Shown here: positions 26,874 to 36,388 of the stretch, piece by piece
Layout of the letters: every line of letters starts with the position of its first letter
Numbering within the stretch: position 1 is the stretch's first letter
NCBI RefSeq assembly: GCF_000720325.1
Contig: NZ_JOJM01000009.1
Coordinates: 95,860 to 159,859, forward strand
Direction of reading: 5' to 3'
Source of the DNA: Streptomyces sp. NRRL B-1347
Lineage (GTDB): Bacteria > Actinomycetota > Actinomycetes > Streptomycetales > Streptomycetaceae
DNA length: 64,000 nt
The notes under the pieces: generated by a model
The model's database searches: none
Seen by the model: the letters and a program-made list of their open reading frames with translations, nothing else
Told to the model about the DNA's origin: nothing
Translations under genes and position numbers: made by a program

Positions 26874-26995
26874 CTCGTCCTCAAACGCCGGACGGGCTGA
26901 AAGTCTCCGGTGCGGGCCGGATCGTGTCTGCGGTCCGCAGGGGAGATCCGGTCCGCACCGGCACGAATCCAGCCCGTCCGGCGTTTGAGGACGAG
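26874..26995. repeat. 122-bp nested inverted repeat upstream of era
   Basis: Perfect 26-bp outer arms (26874-26899 and 26970-26995, from CTCGTCCTCAAACGCC) enclose a second inverted pair CCGGTGCGGGCCGGATC/GATCCGGTCCGCACCGG with one mismatch and an innermost CTGCGGTCCGCAG. The whole can fold into one long cruciform or RNA hairpin. From memory the outer arm (CTCAAACGCCGGACGGGCTG) is a dispersed Streptomyces repeat. The rest of 26767-27094 holds no gene I can support; its flanks are rich in CGCGCTCCGCGC-like short repeats. Confidence 0.8.
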
Positions 26996-27082
26996 CGCGT
27001 CAGCGCGACGGAGGGGCGGGCGGGTGGGGAGAGACCAGGGTGCGGGGGACCGCCCGAGGCGACCCCGGGGGAAAAGATCAGG

Positions 27083-27088
27083 GACAAT
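27083..27088 (+). promoter_or_regulatory. -10 hexamer of era
   Basis: GACAAT, six bases, ATG 27095. The same hexamer and spacing occur before recO at 58807. Confidence 0.5.
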
Positions 27089-27094
27089 GGCGCC

Positions 27095-28048
27095 ATGAGC
27101 GTTCGAACCCAGACCCCTCAGCCGACCCAGCGGAGCGACCACCGTGCGGGCTTCGCCTGCTTCGTGGGCCGCCCCAACGCCGGCAAGTCCACCCTGACGA
27201 ACGCTCTGGTCGGCAAGAAGGTGGCCATCACCTCGAACCGGCCGCAGACGACCCGGCACACCGTGCGCGGCATCGTGCACCGGCCCGACGCGCAGCTGAT
27301 CCTGGTCGACACCCCCGGCCTGCACAAGCCGCGCACGCTGCTCGGCGAGCGGCTGAACGACGTGGTGCGCGCCACCTGGGCCGAGGTCGACGTGATCGGC
27401 TTCTGCCTGCCGGCGGACCAGAAGATCGGGCCCGGCGACCGGTTCATCGCCAAGGAGCTGGCGTCGATCAAGAAGGCGCCGAAGGTCGCCATCGTCACCA
27501 AGACCGACCTGGTCGACAGCAAGGCGCTCGCCGAGCAGCTCATCGCGATCGACCAGCTCGCCAAGGAGCTCGGCTTCCAGTGGCAGGAGATCGTGCCGGT
27601 CTCCGCCGTCGGCGAGAAGCAGGTGGACCTGCTCGCCGACCTCCTGGTGCCGCTGCTGCCGGAGGGCCCCGCGCTCTACCCCGAGGGCGACCTCACGGAC
27701 GAGCCCGAGCAGGTCATGGTCGCCGAGCTGATCCGCGAGGCCGCCCTGGAGGGCGTGCGGGACGAGCTGCCGCACTCCATCGCCGTGGTGGTCGAGGAGA
27801 TGCTGCCCCGCGAGGGCCGCCCCGCCGACAAGCCCCTGCTCGACATCCACGCCAACGTGTTCATCGAGCGGTCCAGCCAGAAGGGCATCATCATCGGCCC
27901 CAAGGGCAAGCGGCTCAAGGACGTCGGCATCAAGTCCCGCAAGCAGATCGAGGCGCTCCTCGGCACGCCCGTCTTCCTCGACCTGCACGTGAAGGTGGCG
28001 AAGGACTGGCAGCGGGACCCCAAGCAGCTACGGCGCCTGGGCTTCTAG
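27095..28048 (+). CDS. era: GTPase Era
   Basis: A 317-residue ribosome-assembly GTPase. G1 is GRPNAGKST (residues ~24-32), followed by G2 with the RHTVRGI switch, G3 DTPGLH and G4 TKTD. The C-terminal KH domain has GIIIGPKGKRLKDVG. Era binds the 3' end of 16S rRNA, in line with ybeY upstream. Start from GACAAT-N6-ATG. Its 3' end overlaps the convergent GH1 gene by 21 bases, leaving no room for a terminator. Confidence 0.97.
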   Translation: MSVRTQTPQPTQRSDHRAGFACFVGRPNAGKSTLTNALVGKKVAITSNRPQTTRHTVRGIVHRPDAQLILVDTPGLHKPRTLLGERLNDVVRATWAEVDVIGFCLPADQKIGPGDRFIAKELASIKKAPKVAIVTKTDLVDSKALAEQLIAIDQLAKELGFQWQEIVPVSAVGEKQVDLLADLLVPLLPEGPALYPEGDLTDEPEQVMVAELIREAALEGVRDELPHSIAVVVEEMLPREGRPADKPLLDIHANVFIERSSQKGIIIGPKGKRLKDVGIKSRKQIEALLGTPVFLDLHVKVAKDWQRDPKQLRRLGF

Positions 28049-29404
28049 TCCGGCCAGGGCCGACCGGAGCCAGTGGTAGGACGCCTTCGGGGTGCGCTGC
28101 TGCGTGGCGTAGTCGACGTGGACCAGGCCGAACCGCTGGCGGTGGCCCTCCGCCCACTCGAAGTTGTCGAGCAGCGACCACACGAAGTAGCCCCGGACGT
28201 CGACGCCCGCCGTCGCCGCCCGGTGCAGGGCCCGCAGATGGCCGTCCAGGTACGCGATGCGGTCCTGGTCGTCCAGGCCGTCGTAGGAGCAGCCGTTCTC
28301 CGTGATGACCACGGGCGGAAGCCGGTCGCCGTACCGCTCGCGGAGGGTCAGGAGCAGCTCGGTCAGGGCCTCGGGGACCACCGGCCAGCCGAAGCCGGTC
28401 AGCGGGTGCCCGGTGATCTCGCGGGGCGCGAAGGGCAGCTGGGGCGGCAGCGTCACGCCGGAGAACTCCGTGGCGTGCTCGGCGGGGGCACCCACCCGCG
28501 TGGGCTGGTAGAAGTTCACGCCGTACCAGTCGAGCGGCTCGGCGATCACCTTCAGGTCCGCCGCCAGGTCCGGCACGTCGGCGGCGAGCAGCTCCGTGAC
28601 GGCCTCGGGGTAGCGGCCGGTGAGCAGCGGGTCGGCGAACAGCCGGTTGAGGAGGACGTCGTAGAAGTCGGCGGCCGCCAGGTCCTCGGGGGCGTCGGAC
28701 GCGGGCCAGGTCGGCCCGTGCGAGTTCGCGATGCCCACGTCCCGGGCGCCCGCGGCGCGCAGCGCCCGCACCGCGAGGCCGTGGCCGAGGAGCTGGTGGT
28801 GGGCCACCGGAAGGGCGTCGAAGAGCAGCCGCTTCCCGGGCGCGTGCTGGCCCAGGGCGTGGCCGAGCAGGGTGTGCTCGGCGGGCTCGTTCAGGGTGAT
28901 CCACTTCGGTACGCGGTCGCCGATGCGGGCCGCGACCACGGCGACGTACTCGGCGAAGCGCTCGGCCGTCGCGCGCGTGAGCCAGCCGCCCGCCTCCTCC
29001 ACGGCCAGCGGGGTGTCCCAGTGGAAGAGCGTCGGCACGGGGCGCACGCCCGCCGCGCACAGCTCGTCGACGAGCCGGTCGTAGAAGTCCAGGCCCCGCT
29101 CGCTGACGGCGCCCGTCCCGGCGGGCAGGACGCGCGGCCAGGACACCGAGAAGCGGTACGCGCCCACACCCAGGTCACGGACGAGGGCCACGTCCTCGCG
29201 GTAGCGGCGCACGTGGTCGCAGGCCACGGCGGCCGTGGTGCCGTCCTTCACGTTCCCCGGCAGGGCCGTGAAGGCGTCCCAGACCGACGGGCCGCGCTCG
29301 TCGGCGGCGCCCTCGATCTGGTGGGCCGACGTGGCCACGCCCCACAGGAAGTCGCGCGGGAACGGGGGCAGCGGGGCGCGGGGGCCCGGAGGGATGGTCG
29401 CCAT
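28028..29404 (-). CDS. GH1 family beta-glucosidase
   Basis: A 458-residue glycoside hydrolase family 1 enzyme. The N-terminal FLWGVATSAHQIEG signature, acid/base Glu in TLNEPAEH (residue ~165) and nucleophile Glu in VITENGCSY (residue ~355) are present, and the C-terminus has VWSLLDNFEWAEGH. It lacks a signal peptide, so it hydrolyses imported beta-glucosides. ATG 29404 was chosen because a promoter with GATGAT seven bases upstream would give a leaderless mRNA; an in-frame start at 29422 would overlap the -10. It is convergent with era, overlapping by 21 bases. Confidence 0.93.
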   Translation of the reverse strand: MATIPPGPRAPLPPFPRDFLWGVATSAHQIEGAADERGPSVWDAFTALPGNVKDGTTAAVACDHVRRYREDVALVRDLGVGAYRFSVSWPRVLPAGTGAVSERGLDFYDRLVDELCAAGVRPVPTLFHWDTPLAVEEAGGWLTRATAERFAEYVAVVAARIGDRVPKWITLNEPAEHTLLGHALGQHAPGKRLLFDALPVAHHQLLGHGLAVRALRAAGARDVGIANSHGPTWPASDAPEDLAAADFYDVLLNRLFADPLLTGRYPEAVTELLAADVPDLAADLKVIAEPLDWYGVNFYQPTRVGAPAEHATEFSGVTLPPQLPFAPREITGHPLTGFGWPVVPEALTELLLTLRERYGDRLPPVVITENGCSYDGLDDQDRIAYLDGHLRALHRAATAGVDVRGYFVWSLLDNFEWAEGHRQRFGLVHVDYATQQRTPKASYHWLRSALAGLEAQAP

Positions 29405-29411
29405 GCGCGGG

Positions 29412-29441
29412 ATCATCCGCACCGGGCGGAACGGAAGTCAA
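29412..29441 (-). promoter_or_regulatory. Promoter of the GH1 beta-glucosidase gene
   Basis: On the minus strand TTGACT (29441-29436), 18 bases, GATGAT (29417-29412), seven bases, then ATG 29404. Both boxes are good matches to housekeeping consensus, and the transcript would be leaderless. Confidence 0.6.
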
Positions 29442-29482
29442 CGCCCGGGCGCACAAAGGGTGTTGCGACGGTCTCCCGCCGG

Positions 29483-29749
29483 CTACGAGCCCTCCTTCAG
29501 GACCCGGGTGATGAGCTGTCGCTGGTCGTCGGTCAGGCGCGGGTCCGCGCAGTACACGGTGCGCCCGTCGACGGTGATCTGGTAGCTGAAGCCGTCGGGC
29601 ACGCCGATCGGCGGCTCGCCCCGGCCGTCGGCCACGGCCCGCTCGGCCAGGGCGTGCCACTCCTGGGCATCGACGCGCGCGGTGGTGTCCACCTCCGCGT
29701 GCCGCTCGATGCCCCCGAAACCTCCGGTGCGCTTCACCTGGATACGCAT
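29483..29749 (-). CDS. Emfourin-like protease inhibitor
   Basis: An 88-residue cytoplasmic protein starting MRIQVKRTGGFGGIERHAEVD, with a second half of DGFSYQITVDGRTVYCADPRL. This pattern matches the protealysin-inhibitor emfourin family as I recall it. Emfourin from Serratia tightly inhibits the M4 protease encoded beside it. Here the gene lies 70 bases downstream of an M4 protealysin-like protease on the same strand, which strongly supports the pairing. It would keep the protease inactive in the cytoplasm or modulate it after export. Confidence 0.8.
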   Translation of the reverse strand: MRIQVKRTGGFGGIERHAEVDTTARVDAQEWHALAERAVADGRGEPPIGVPDGFSYQITVDGRTVYCADPRLTDDQRQLITRVLKEGS

Positions 29750-29819
29750 GGGTCCTGTCTACTCCAGGCTCCGGCGCCCCGCCAGGCGGCCCCCGAGGGC
29801 CCGACGGCTTCCGGCCGGA

Positions 29820-30905
29820 TCAGGTCGCTGCCACCTTGACCTGCGCCCATGCGTCCAGGACCGCCTTGAGCTCCTCGCCGTCCCCGTACTTGGCGCGGGC
29901 GGCCGCGACCGTCAGCTTGGCGAAGTCCGTGAACGACGCGTCCTGGGCCAGCTCGCCGCCGGTCAGGACGGCGTACCAGATCTGCCCGGCCCGCTCCCAG
30001 GCGTGGCCGCCGAGGGTCTGGGCGAGCAGGTAGAAGGCGTGGTTCGGGATGCCGGAGTTGATGTGCACGCCGCCGTTGTCGCGGCCGGTGCGGACGTAGT
30101 CGTCCATGGTGGCGGGCTGCGGGTCCTTGCCGAGGACGTCGTCGTCGTACGCGGTGCCCGGGGCCTTCATGGAGCGCAGGGCGGTGCCGGTGACGCGCTC
30201 GGCGAGCAGGCCCGCGCCGATCAGCCAGTCGGCGTCGGCGGCGGTCTGGCCGAGCGTGTACTGCTTGATCAGCGAGCCGAAGACGTCCGCCATGGACTCG
30301 TTCAGGGCGCCGGGCTGGCCGAAGTAGGTGAGGTTGGCGGTGTACTGGACCACGCCGTGCGTCAGCTCGTGGCCGATCACGTCCACGGGGATGGTGAAGT
30401 CGAGGAAGATCTCCCTGTCCCCGTCGCCGAACACCATCTGCTCGCCGTTCCAGAAGGCGTTCCCGTAGTCCTCGCCGTAGTGGACGGTGGCGTTCAGCGG
30501 CAGTCCGCCGCCGTCGATCGAGTCGCGCGCGAAGTGCTTGAAGAACACCTCGAAGGTCGCGCCGAGGCCGTCGTACGCGCGGTTGACGGTGGCGTCCTTG
30601 CCGGCCTTCTCGCCCTCGCCGCGCACCTTGCGGCCGGGCAGGTCCGTGCGGTGCTTGGCGTCGTGGATGGTGCGGTGCGGCTTGCCCTCCTCGGCGCCCT
30701 TGGGCGCGGCGACGGACGGGGCGCCGATGACCGTGGTCAGTCGGCGCTGGGTGCGCTCGAAGGCGTCCCGCTGGAGGGTGCGGCGGGCCGGTCCGGCGAG
30801 GGCGGGGTCCTGGTTCTGGGCGAGGGTGTCCAGGACGAACGGCGGCACGATGGTGCAGAAGACGGGCTCGAACCTCTCCGGGTTCCCCGTTGGGTTGGCG
30901 GTCAT
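29820..30905 (-). CDS. M4 family (protealysin-like) metallopeptidase
   Basis: A 361-residue zinc protease of the thermolysin family with zinc motif VIGHELTHGVVQ (residues ~160) and third ligand Glu in NESMADVFG. It has no signal peptide; instead a short N-terminal segment (FCTIVPPFVLDTLA near residues 15-28) resembles the small protealysin-type propeptide. Protealysin-like enzymes leave the cell by non-classical routes and are paired with emfourin. ATG 30905 is preceded by CACATT at seven bases on the minus strand, a leaderless arrangement. The inhibitor gene follows directly. Confidence 0.92.
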   Translation of the reverse strand: MTANPTGNPERFEPVFCTIVPPFVLDTLAQNQDPALAGPARRTLQRDAFERTQRRLTTVIGAPSVAAPKGAEEGKPHRTIHDAKHRTDLPGRKVRGEGEKAGKDATVNRAYDGLGATFEVFFKHFARDSIDGGGLPLNATVHYGEDYGNAFWNGEQMVFGDGDREIFLDFTIPVDVIGHELTHGVVQYTANLTYFGQPGALNESMADVFGSLIKQYTLGQTAADADWLIGAGLLAERVTGTALRSMKAPGTAYDDDVLGKDPQPATMDDYVRTGRDNGGVHINSGIPNHAFYLLAQTLGGHAWERAGQIWYAVLTGGELAQDASFTDFAKLTVAAARAKYGDGEELKAVLDAWAQVKVAAT

Positions 30906-30912
30906 GCGTGGC

Positions 30913-30918
30913 AATGTG
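30913..30918 (-). promoter_or_regulatory. -10 hexamer of the M4 protease gene
   Basis: Minus-strand CACATT, seven bases, ATG at 30905. It sets the start downstream of the in-frame TTG at 30914. Confidence 0.4.
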
Positions 30919-31030
30919 GCACCGGGTCATGCCGCTGTCACTAGCTGCCACCATGATTGGTGAAATACCGGGATACGGGGCCTGCGAGGCGGCCTGGACT
31001 GCTAAGGCTGGGCTGGAGCTGCCGTGCCTT

Positions 31031-31085
31031 GGCTGCGGGCCGTCTGTGGCTGGGCGCGCAGTTCCCCGCGCCCCTTCGGGGCGCT
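31031..31085. repeat. 55-bp dispersed repeat, copy 1 (intergenic)
   Basis: Identical to 40421-40475 except one base (GGGCGC against GGTCGC). It ends with CGCGCCCCTTCGGGGCGC, a stem-loop. From memory this element is abundant in Streptomyces genomes. It lies in the 441-base gap between the M4 protease and leuA; 30919-31030 and 31086-31163 show nothing else I can interpret. Confidence 0.85.
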
Positions 31086-31163
31086 TTAACGCCCTGCCCC
31101 CTCGCTCCCGGCTGCCGGAGCGGTTGGAATGTTCGCGGCGCACCGGCGCAGGTCCCGCATAGT

Positions 31164-31181
31164 GATACGGGACGCCGTATC
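31164..31181. promoter_or_regulatory. Palindromic operator upstream of leuA
   Basis: GATACGG-GACG-CCGTATC, perfect 7-4-7 inverted repeat, overlapping another arm pair GTCCCG/CGGGAC. It lies just upstream of the candidate -10 TAGGCT (31196-31201), near where the -35 should be; no good -35 is visible, fitting activator or repressor control. Confidence 0.6.
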
Positions 31182-31211
31182 GGCGGATGCTCGGTTAGGC
31201 TGCTGAGCATC

Positions 31212-31259
31212 ATGCGTTACGGGCTGCTTCTCCTTAGCCGCCGCGGCGAGGGCCTGTAG
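31212..31259 (+). CDS. leuA leader peptide (leucine attenuator)
   Basis: A 15-codon frame MRYGLLLLSRRGEGL with four consecutive Leu codons (CTG CTT CTC CTT). Its candidate transcription start is about 5 bases before the ATG. Downstream, CCGCGGCGAGGG (31241-31252) can pair with CCCTCCCCGCGG (31272-31283), one mismatch, enclosing the leader stop codon; a wider pair GGCCGAC/GTCGGCC spans 31264-31311. Ribosome stalling on Leu codons would alter this folding. It matches the actinobacterial leu leaders known from comparative studies. Confidence 0.85.
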   Translation: MRYGLLLLSRRGEGL

Positions 31260-33068
<1,809 letters not shown>

Positions 33069-33100
33069 GGCTGTTCGACCCCCAGTTCGACCGGTGCTTT

Positions 33101-33137
33101 CGTGGCCCCGTCCGCCCTTGTGGCGGGCGGGGCCACG
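33101..33137. terminator. Terminator after leuA
   Basis: CGTGGCCCCGTCCGCC-CTTGT-GGCGGGCGGGGCCACG: 16-bp stem with one G:U-type pair and a five-base loop, 33 bases after the stop. Confidence 0.75.
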
Positions 33138-33191
33138 GCGCGCCGGGCGGCTGGTCGCGGGCCTGCTACCGGCCATCTCCCGTCCGGGGTA

Positions 33192-33221
33192 CTGACGCGG
33201 CATCATCGATGTGGCTAACAT
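33192..33221 (+). promoter_or_regulatory. Candidate promoter of the TerB-like gene
   Basis: CTGACG (33192-33197), 18 bases, TAACAT (33216-33221), followed by GGAGG at 33255-33259 and the GTG start. Confidence 0.5.
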
Positions 33222-33265
33222 CACGCCAACGCGGCAGGGCGGCCGCGGAGTCGTGGAGGTGCGTG

Positions 33266-34021
33266 GTGCTGCCAGACCGGGAACGAGACGGCCGGAATTC
33301 CCACGACTCCCGCGCTCCGGGCACCCCGCCGGACCGGGGCCGGCTCGCGGGCCTGTACCGGATGCGCCGTCTGATCGGCACCCGCACCGCCTGGACCACC
33401 GTCTGCGACGGCGAGTTCTTCTGCCCCGGCTGCGGCGGCGACCGCAACTACCAGCGGCGCAGCGGACGCCGCAGGTTCGTCTTCCTCGGCGTGCCGCTGC
33501 TCTCCCGCGGCCGGACCGGGCCCGTCGTCGAATGCGCCGCCTGCCAGGACCACTTCGGGCTCGACGCGCTCGACCACCCCACCACCATCCGGCTCGCCGC
33601 CATGCTCCGCGAGGCCGTGCACACCGTCGTCATCGCCGTGCTCACCACCGGCGGCGCCGCCTCCCGCAGCACGCTCGACGCGGCCGTCGCCACCCTGCGC
33701 GGCGCCGGGTTCGACGACTGCACCGAGGAACGCGTCGTCGCCCTCGTCAACGCGCTCGCCGCCGACACCGGCCGCCCCGGCGCCCCCGACTGCGCGCCCG
33801 GCCTCGCCATCGAACTCCACGAGGCGCTCGGCCCGCTCGCCCCGCACCTGGCCCCCGCGGGCCGCGAGGCACTGCTGCTCAAGGGCGCCCGCATCGCCCT
33901 CGCCGACGGGCCGTACACCCCCGCCGAGCGCGACGTGCTCGCCACGGCGGGCTGCGCCCTGACCATCGGCACCGACGACGTGGCCCGGCTCATGGCGGCC
34001 GCCCAGCGCACCCCGTCCTGA
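33266..34021 (+). CDS. TerB-like protein with N-terminal zinc ribbon
   Basis: A 251-residue protein. Residues ~50-100 hold two Cys pairs (CPGCGG and ECAAC) forming a four-Cys zinc ribbon. Residues ~110-250 form an all-helical TerB-like domain (LREAVHTVVIAVLTTGG, ALADGPYTPAERDVLATAG), the family linked to tellurite resistance and membrane stress. Conserved next to leuA in Streptomyces as I recall. The start is GTG 33266 (or the adjacent GTG 33263), with GGAGG at 33255-33259. Confidence 0.8.
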   Translation: MLPDRERDGRNSHDSRAPGTPPDRGRLAGLYRMRRLIGTRTAWTTVCDGEFFCPGCGGDRNYQRRSGRRRFVFLGVPLLSRGRTGPVVECAACQDHFGLDALDHPTTIRLAAMLREAVHTVVIAVLTTGGAASRSTLDAAVATLRGAGFDDCTEERVVALVNALAADTGRPGAPDCAPGLAIELHEALGPLAPHLAPAGREALLLKGARIALADGPYTPAERDVLATAGCALTIGTDDVARLMAAAQRTPS

Positions 34022-34100
34022 GCACCCCGGCCTCCCTGAGCACCCCGGCCTCGCGGCGGGGAGGCCTCCCGTACTCCCCGCGGTTACTCCCCGGGGAGTA
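34019..34100. promoter_or_regulatory. Repeat and palindrome cluster upstream of the MMPL gene
   Basis: An 18-bp direct repeat (TGAGCACCCCGGCCTC at 34019 and 34037) begins on the TerB-gene stop codon. It is followed by GGGAGGCCTCCC (34060-34071), a half-site TACTCCCC (34072-34079) and a perfect 16-bp palindrome TACTCCCCGGGGAGTA (34085-34100). The palindrome with its extra half-site looks like an operator for the exporter gene 120 bases downstream. Confidence 0.6.
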
Positions 34101-34221
34101 GTCACCGCCCCGTGCCACCCGTGGGCGTAACGCGCAACTCGCCCCCGCGTCCGACGCATCGGCCCTCCGCCGACGGAACTCTGGAAGTCGTCAGACACCG
34201 TCACGGGAGGGAGGCCCACCG

Positions 34222-36318
34222 ATGGGGGCCGCGACAACAAGGCAGCGCCGGCGACCACGTGCCGTGCCCTGGGTCCTGCTGGGCATCTGGGTCGCCGTGC
34301 TCGCGCTCGCCTGGCCGCTCGCCGGGAAGCTCGGCGACGTCCAGAAGGACCGGGCCGTGGACTACCTGCCCGCGAGCGCCGACTCGACCCAGGTCGCCAA
34401 GATCCAGGAGCAGCTGCCCGGCGGCGAGACCACCGAGCTGGTGCTCGTCTACCACCGCGACGGCGGCCTCACCGCCGCCGACCGGAAGACGGCCGCGGGC
34501 CAGGCGGCGGCCGTGGACCGGCAGCTGAAGCTGGTCGCGACGCCCACGGGGGTGGCGTCGAAGGACGGCACGACGCTGATGTACGCGGTCGCGAGCACCG
34601 CGCCGGGCACGGACGAGGAGAAGCGGGACGCCTTCGTCAACGACGTGCGCGACGTCGTGAAGGGCGGGAACGGCCTGAGCGCCGACGTCGGCGGGTCCGG
34701 CGCGCTCGCCACCGACGCGAGCGAGGTCTACGAGTCGCTCGACGGGCCCCTGCTCTACACCACCGTCGCCGTGGTGGCGGTCCTGCTGGTCCTCATCTAC
34801 CGCAGCCCGTTCCTGTGGCTCGTACCGCTCGTCGTCGCGGGCGTCGCCAACTTCCTCTCCATGGGCGTCGCCTACGGCCTCAACCAGGCCTTCGGCACCT
34901 CCGTCAGCGGCCAGAGCTCCGGCATCATGACGATCCTCGTCTTCGGCGCGGGCACCGACTACGCCCTCCTGATCGTCTCCCGCTACCGCGAGGAACTCCG
35001 CCGCGTCGAGCGGCCGTACGACGCCATGGTCGTCGCGCTCCGCGGCTGCGGCCCCGCCGTGCTCGCCTCCTCCGGCACCGTCGCCGCGGGCCTGTTCTGT
35101 CTGCTCGCCGCCGACCTCAACTCCAGCCGCGGCATGGGTCCGTTGGGCGCGGTGGGCGTGCTCAGCGCACTCGTGGCGATGCTGACGCTGCTGCCCGCGC
35201 TGCTCGTCGTACTCGGCCGCCGGGTGTTCTGGCCGATCGTGCCCGCCTTCGGCAGCACGCCCAAGAAGCGCCGCTCCCTGTTCGCGTCCATGGGCTCGTC
35301 CGCCGGGCGCAGGCCGCTGGCCGTCCTCGGCGCCGGGGCCGTGCTGCTCGGCGCCCTCGCCCTCGGCGCCTTCAACCTGCCCGGCAACCTCAAGCAGGAG
35401 GACTCCTTCACCAGCAAGCCCGACTCCATCGCCGCGATGGAGACCCTCGCCGAGGCCTATCCGGAACGCGGCACGCAGCCCATCAACGTCATCGTGCCGA
35501 CGGACAAGACCGACGAACTCCTCGGCCGGGCACGGTCCGTACCCGGCGTCGACAGCGTGGAGCGCGGCCGCACCGCCGAGAAGTGGACGGAGCTCTCGGT
35601 GGTCGCCAAGGCCCCGCCGCAGACGTCCGCCGAGACCGCGACGATCGAGGCCCTGCGCGACGAGCTCGACCCGAGCGGGGCGTACGTCGGCGGGCCGAGC
35701 GCCGAGCAGCTCGACCTCAAGGACACCAACGCCCGCGACCGCCTCGTCGTCGTGCCGATCGTCCTCGCCGCCGTGCTCCTCGTCCTCGTCGCACTCCTGC
35801 GCAGCCTCGTCGCGCCGCTGCTGCTGCTCCTCGCGGTCGTCGCGGTGTGGGGCGCGTCGCTCGGCATCGGAGGCCTCGTCTTCGGGCCGCTCTTCGGCTT
35901 CGACGGCACCGACCCCGGGCTCGGCCTGCTCTCCTTCGTCTTCCTCGTCGCCCTCGGCGTCGACTACGGCATCTTCCTCATGCACCGCATGCGCGAGGAG
36001 TGCCTGGAAGGAGCGGAGACCGGCGCCGCCGCGCTCACCGCGCTGCGCACCACGGGAGGCGTGATCGCGTCCGCGGGCCTCGTGCTCGCCGCGACCTTCG
36101 CGGTCCTGACCAACATGCCGATGGTGCAACTCGTCGAGCTGGGCTTCGTGATCGCGGTCGGCGTGCTCCTGGACACCTTCCTGGTGCGCACCTACCTGGT
36201 GACGTCCGCGAGCCTCGCCCTCGGCGACAAGGTGTGGTGGCCGGGGCCGCTCTCGCGGCGCCCCCTCACCCCCACCCCGCCCGCGCGGGAGGAGCCCGAA
36301 CTGGCCCCCGTCCGCTGA
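34222..36318 (+). CDS. MMPL family transporter
   Basis: A 698-residue RND-superfamily permease. It contains two similar halves, each with a first transmembrane helix (residues ~15-35 and ~375-395), an extracytoplasmic loop and a cluster of five helices. The motifs FGAGTDYALLIVSRYREEL and LGVDYGIFLMHRMREE mark the fourth helices of each half, with the proton-relay Asp. Such actinobacterial proteins export lipids or hydrophobic metabolites. GGGAGGGAGG at 34204-34213 is an exceptionally strong ribosome site. A two-component system follows, so they may be functionally linked. Terminator hairpin right after. Confidence 0.92.
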   Translation: MGAATTRQRRRPRAVPWVLLGIWVAVLALAWPLAGKLGDVQKDRAVDYLPASADSTQVAKIQEQLPGGETTELVLVYHRDGGLTAADRKTAAGQAAAVDRQLKLVATPTGVASKDGTTLMYAVASTAPGTDEEKRDAFVNDVRDVVKGGNGLSADVGGSGALATDASEVYESLDGPLLYTTVAVVAVLLVLIYRSPFLWLVPLVVAGVANFLSMGVAYGLNQAFGTSVSGQSSGIMTILVFGAGTDYALLIVSRYREELRRVERPYDAMVVALRGCGPAVLASSGTVAAGLFCLLAADLNSSRGMGPLGAVGVLSALVAMLTLLPALLVVLGRRVFWPIVPAFGSTPKKRRSLFASMGSSAGRRPLAVLGAGAVLLGALALGAFNLPGNLKQEDSFTSKPDSIAAMETLAEAYPERGTQPINVIVPTDKTDELLGRARSVPGVDSVERGRTAEKWTELSVVAKAPPQTSAETATIEALRDELDPSGAYVGGPSAEQLDLKDTNARDRLVVVPIVLAAVLLVLVALLRSLVAPLLLLLAVVAVWGASLGIGGLVFGPLFGFDGTDPGLGLLSFVFLVALGVDYGIFLMHRMREECLEGAETGAAALTALRTTGGVIASAGLVLAATFAVLTNMPMVQLVELGFVIAVGVLLDTFLVRTYLVTSASLALGDKVWWPGPLSRRPLTPTPPAREEPELAPVR

Positions 36319-36332
36319 CCCGTACGCACCCC

Positions 36333-36363
36333 GCGGCGCCCCTCCCTGCCGGAGGGGCGCCGC
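36333..36363. terminator. Hairpin after the MMPL gene
   Basis: GCGGCGCCCCTCC-CTGCC-GGAGGGGCGCCGC, perfect 13-bp stem with five-base loop, between the MMPL gene and the kinase gene. Confidence 0.75.
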
Positions 36364-36388
36364 CGTACAGGAAGATGAGAGCCGACGC

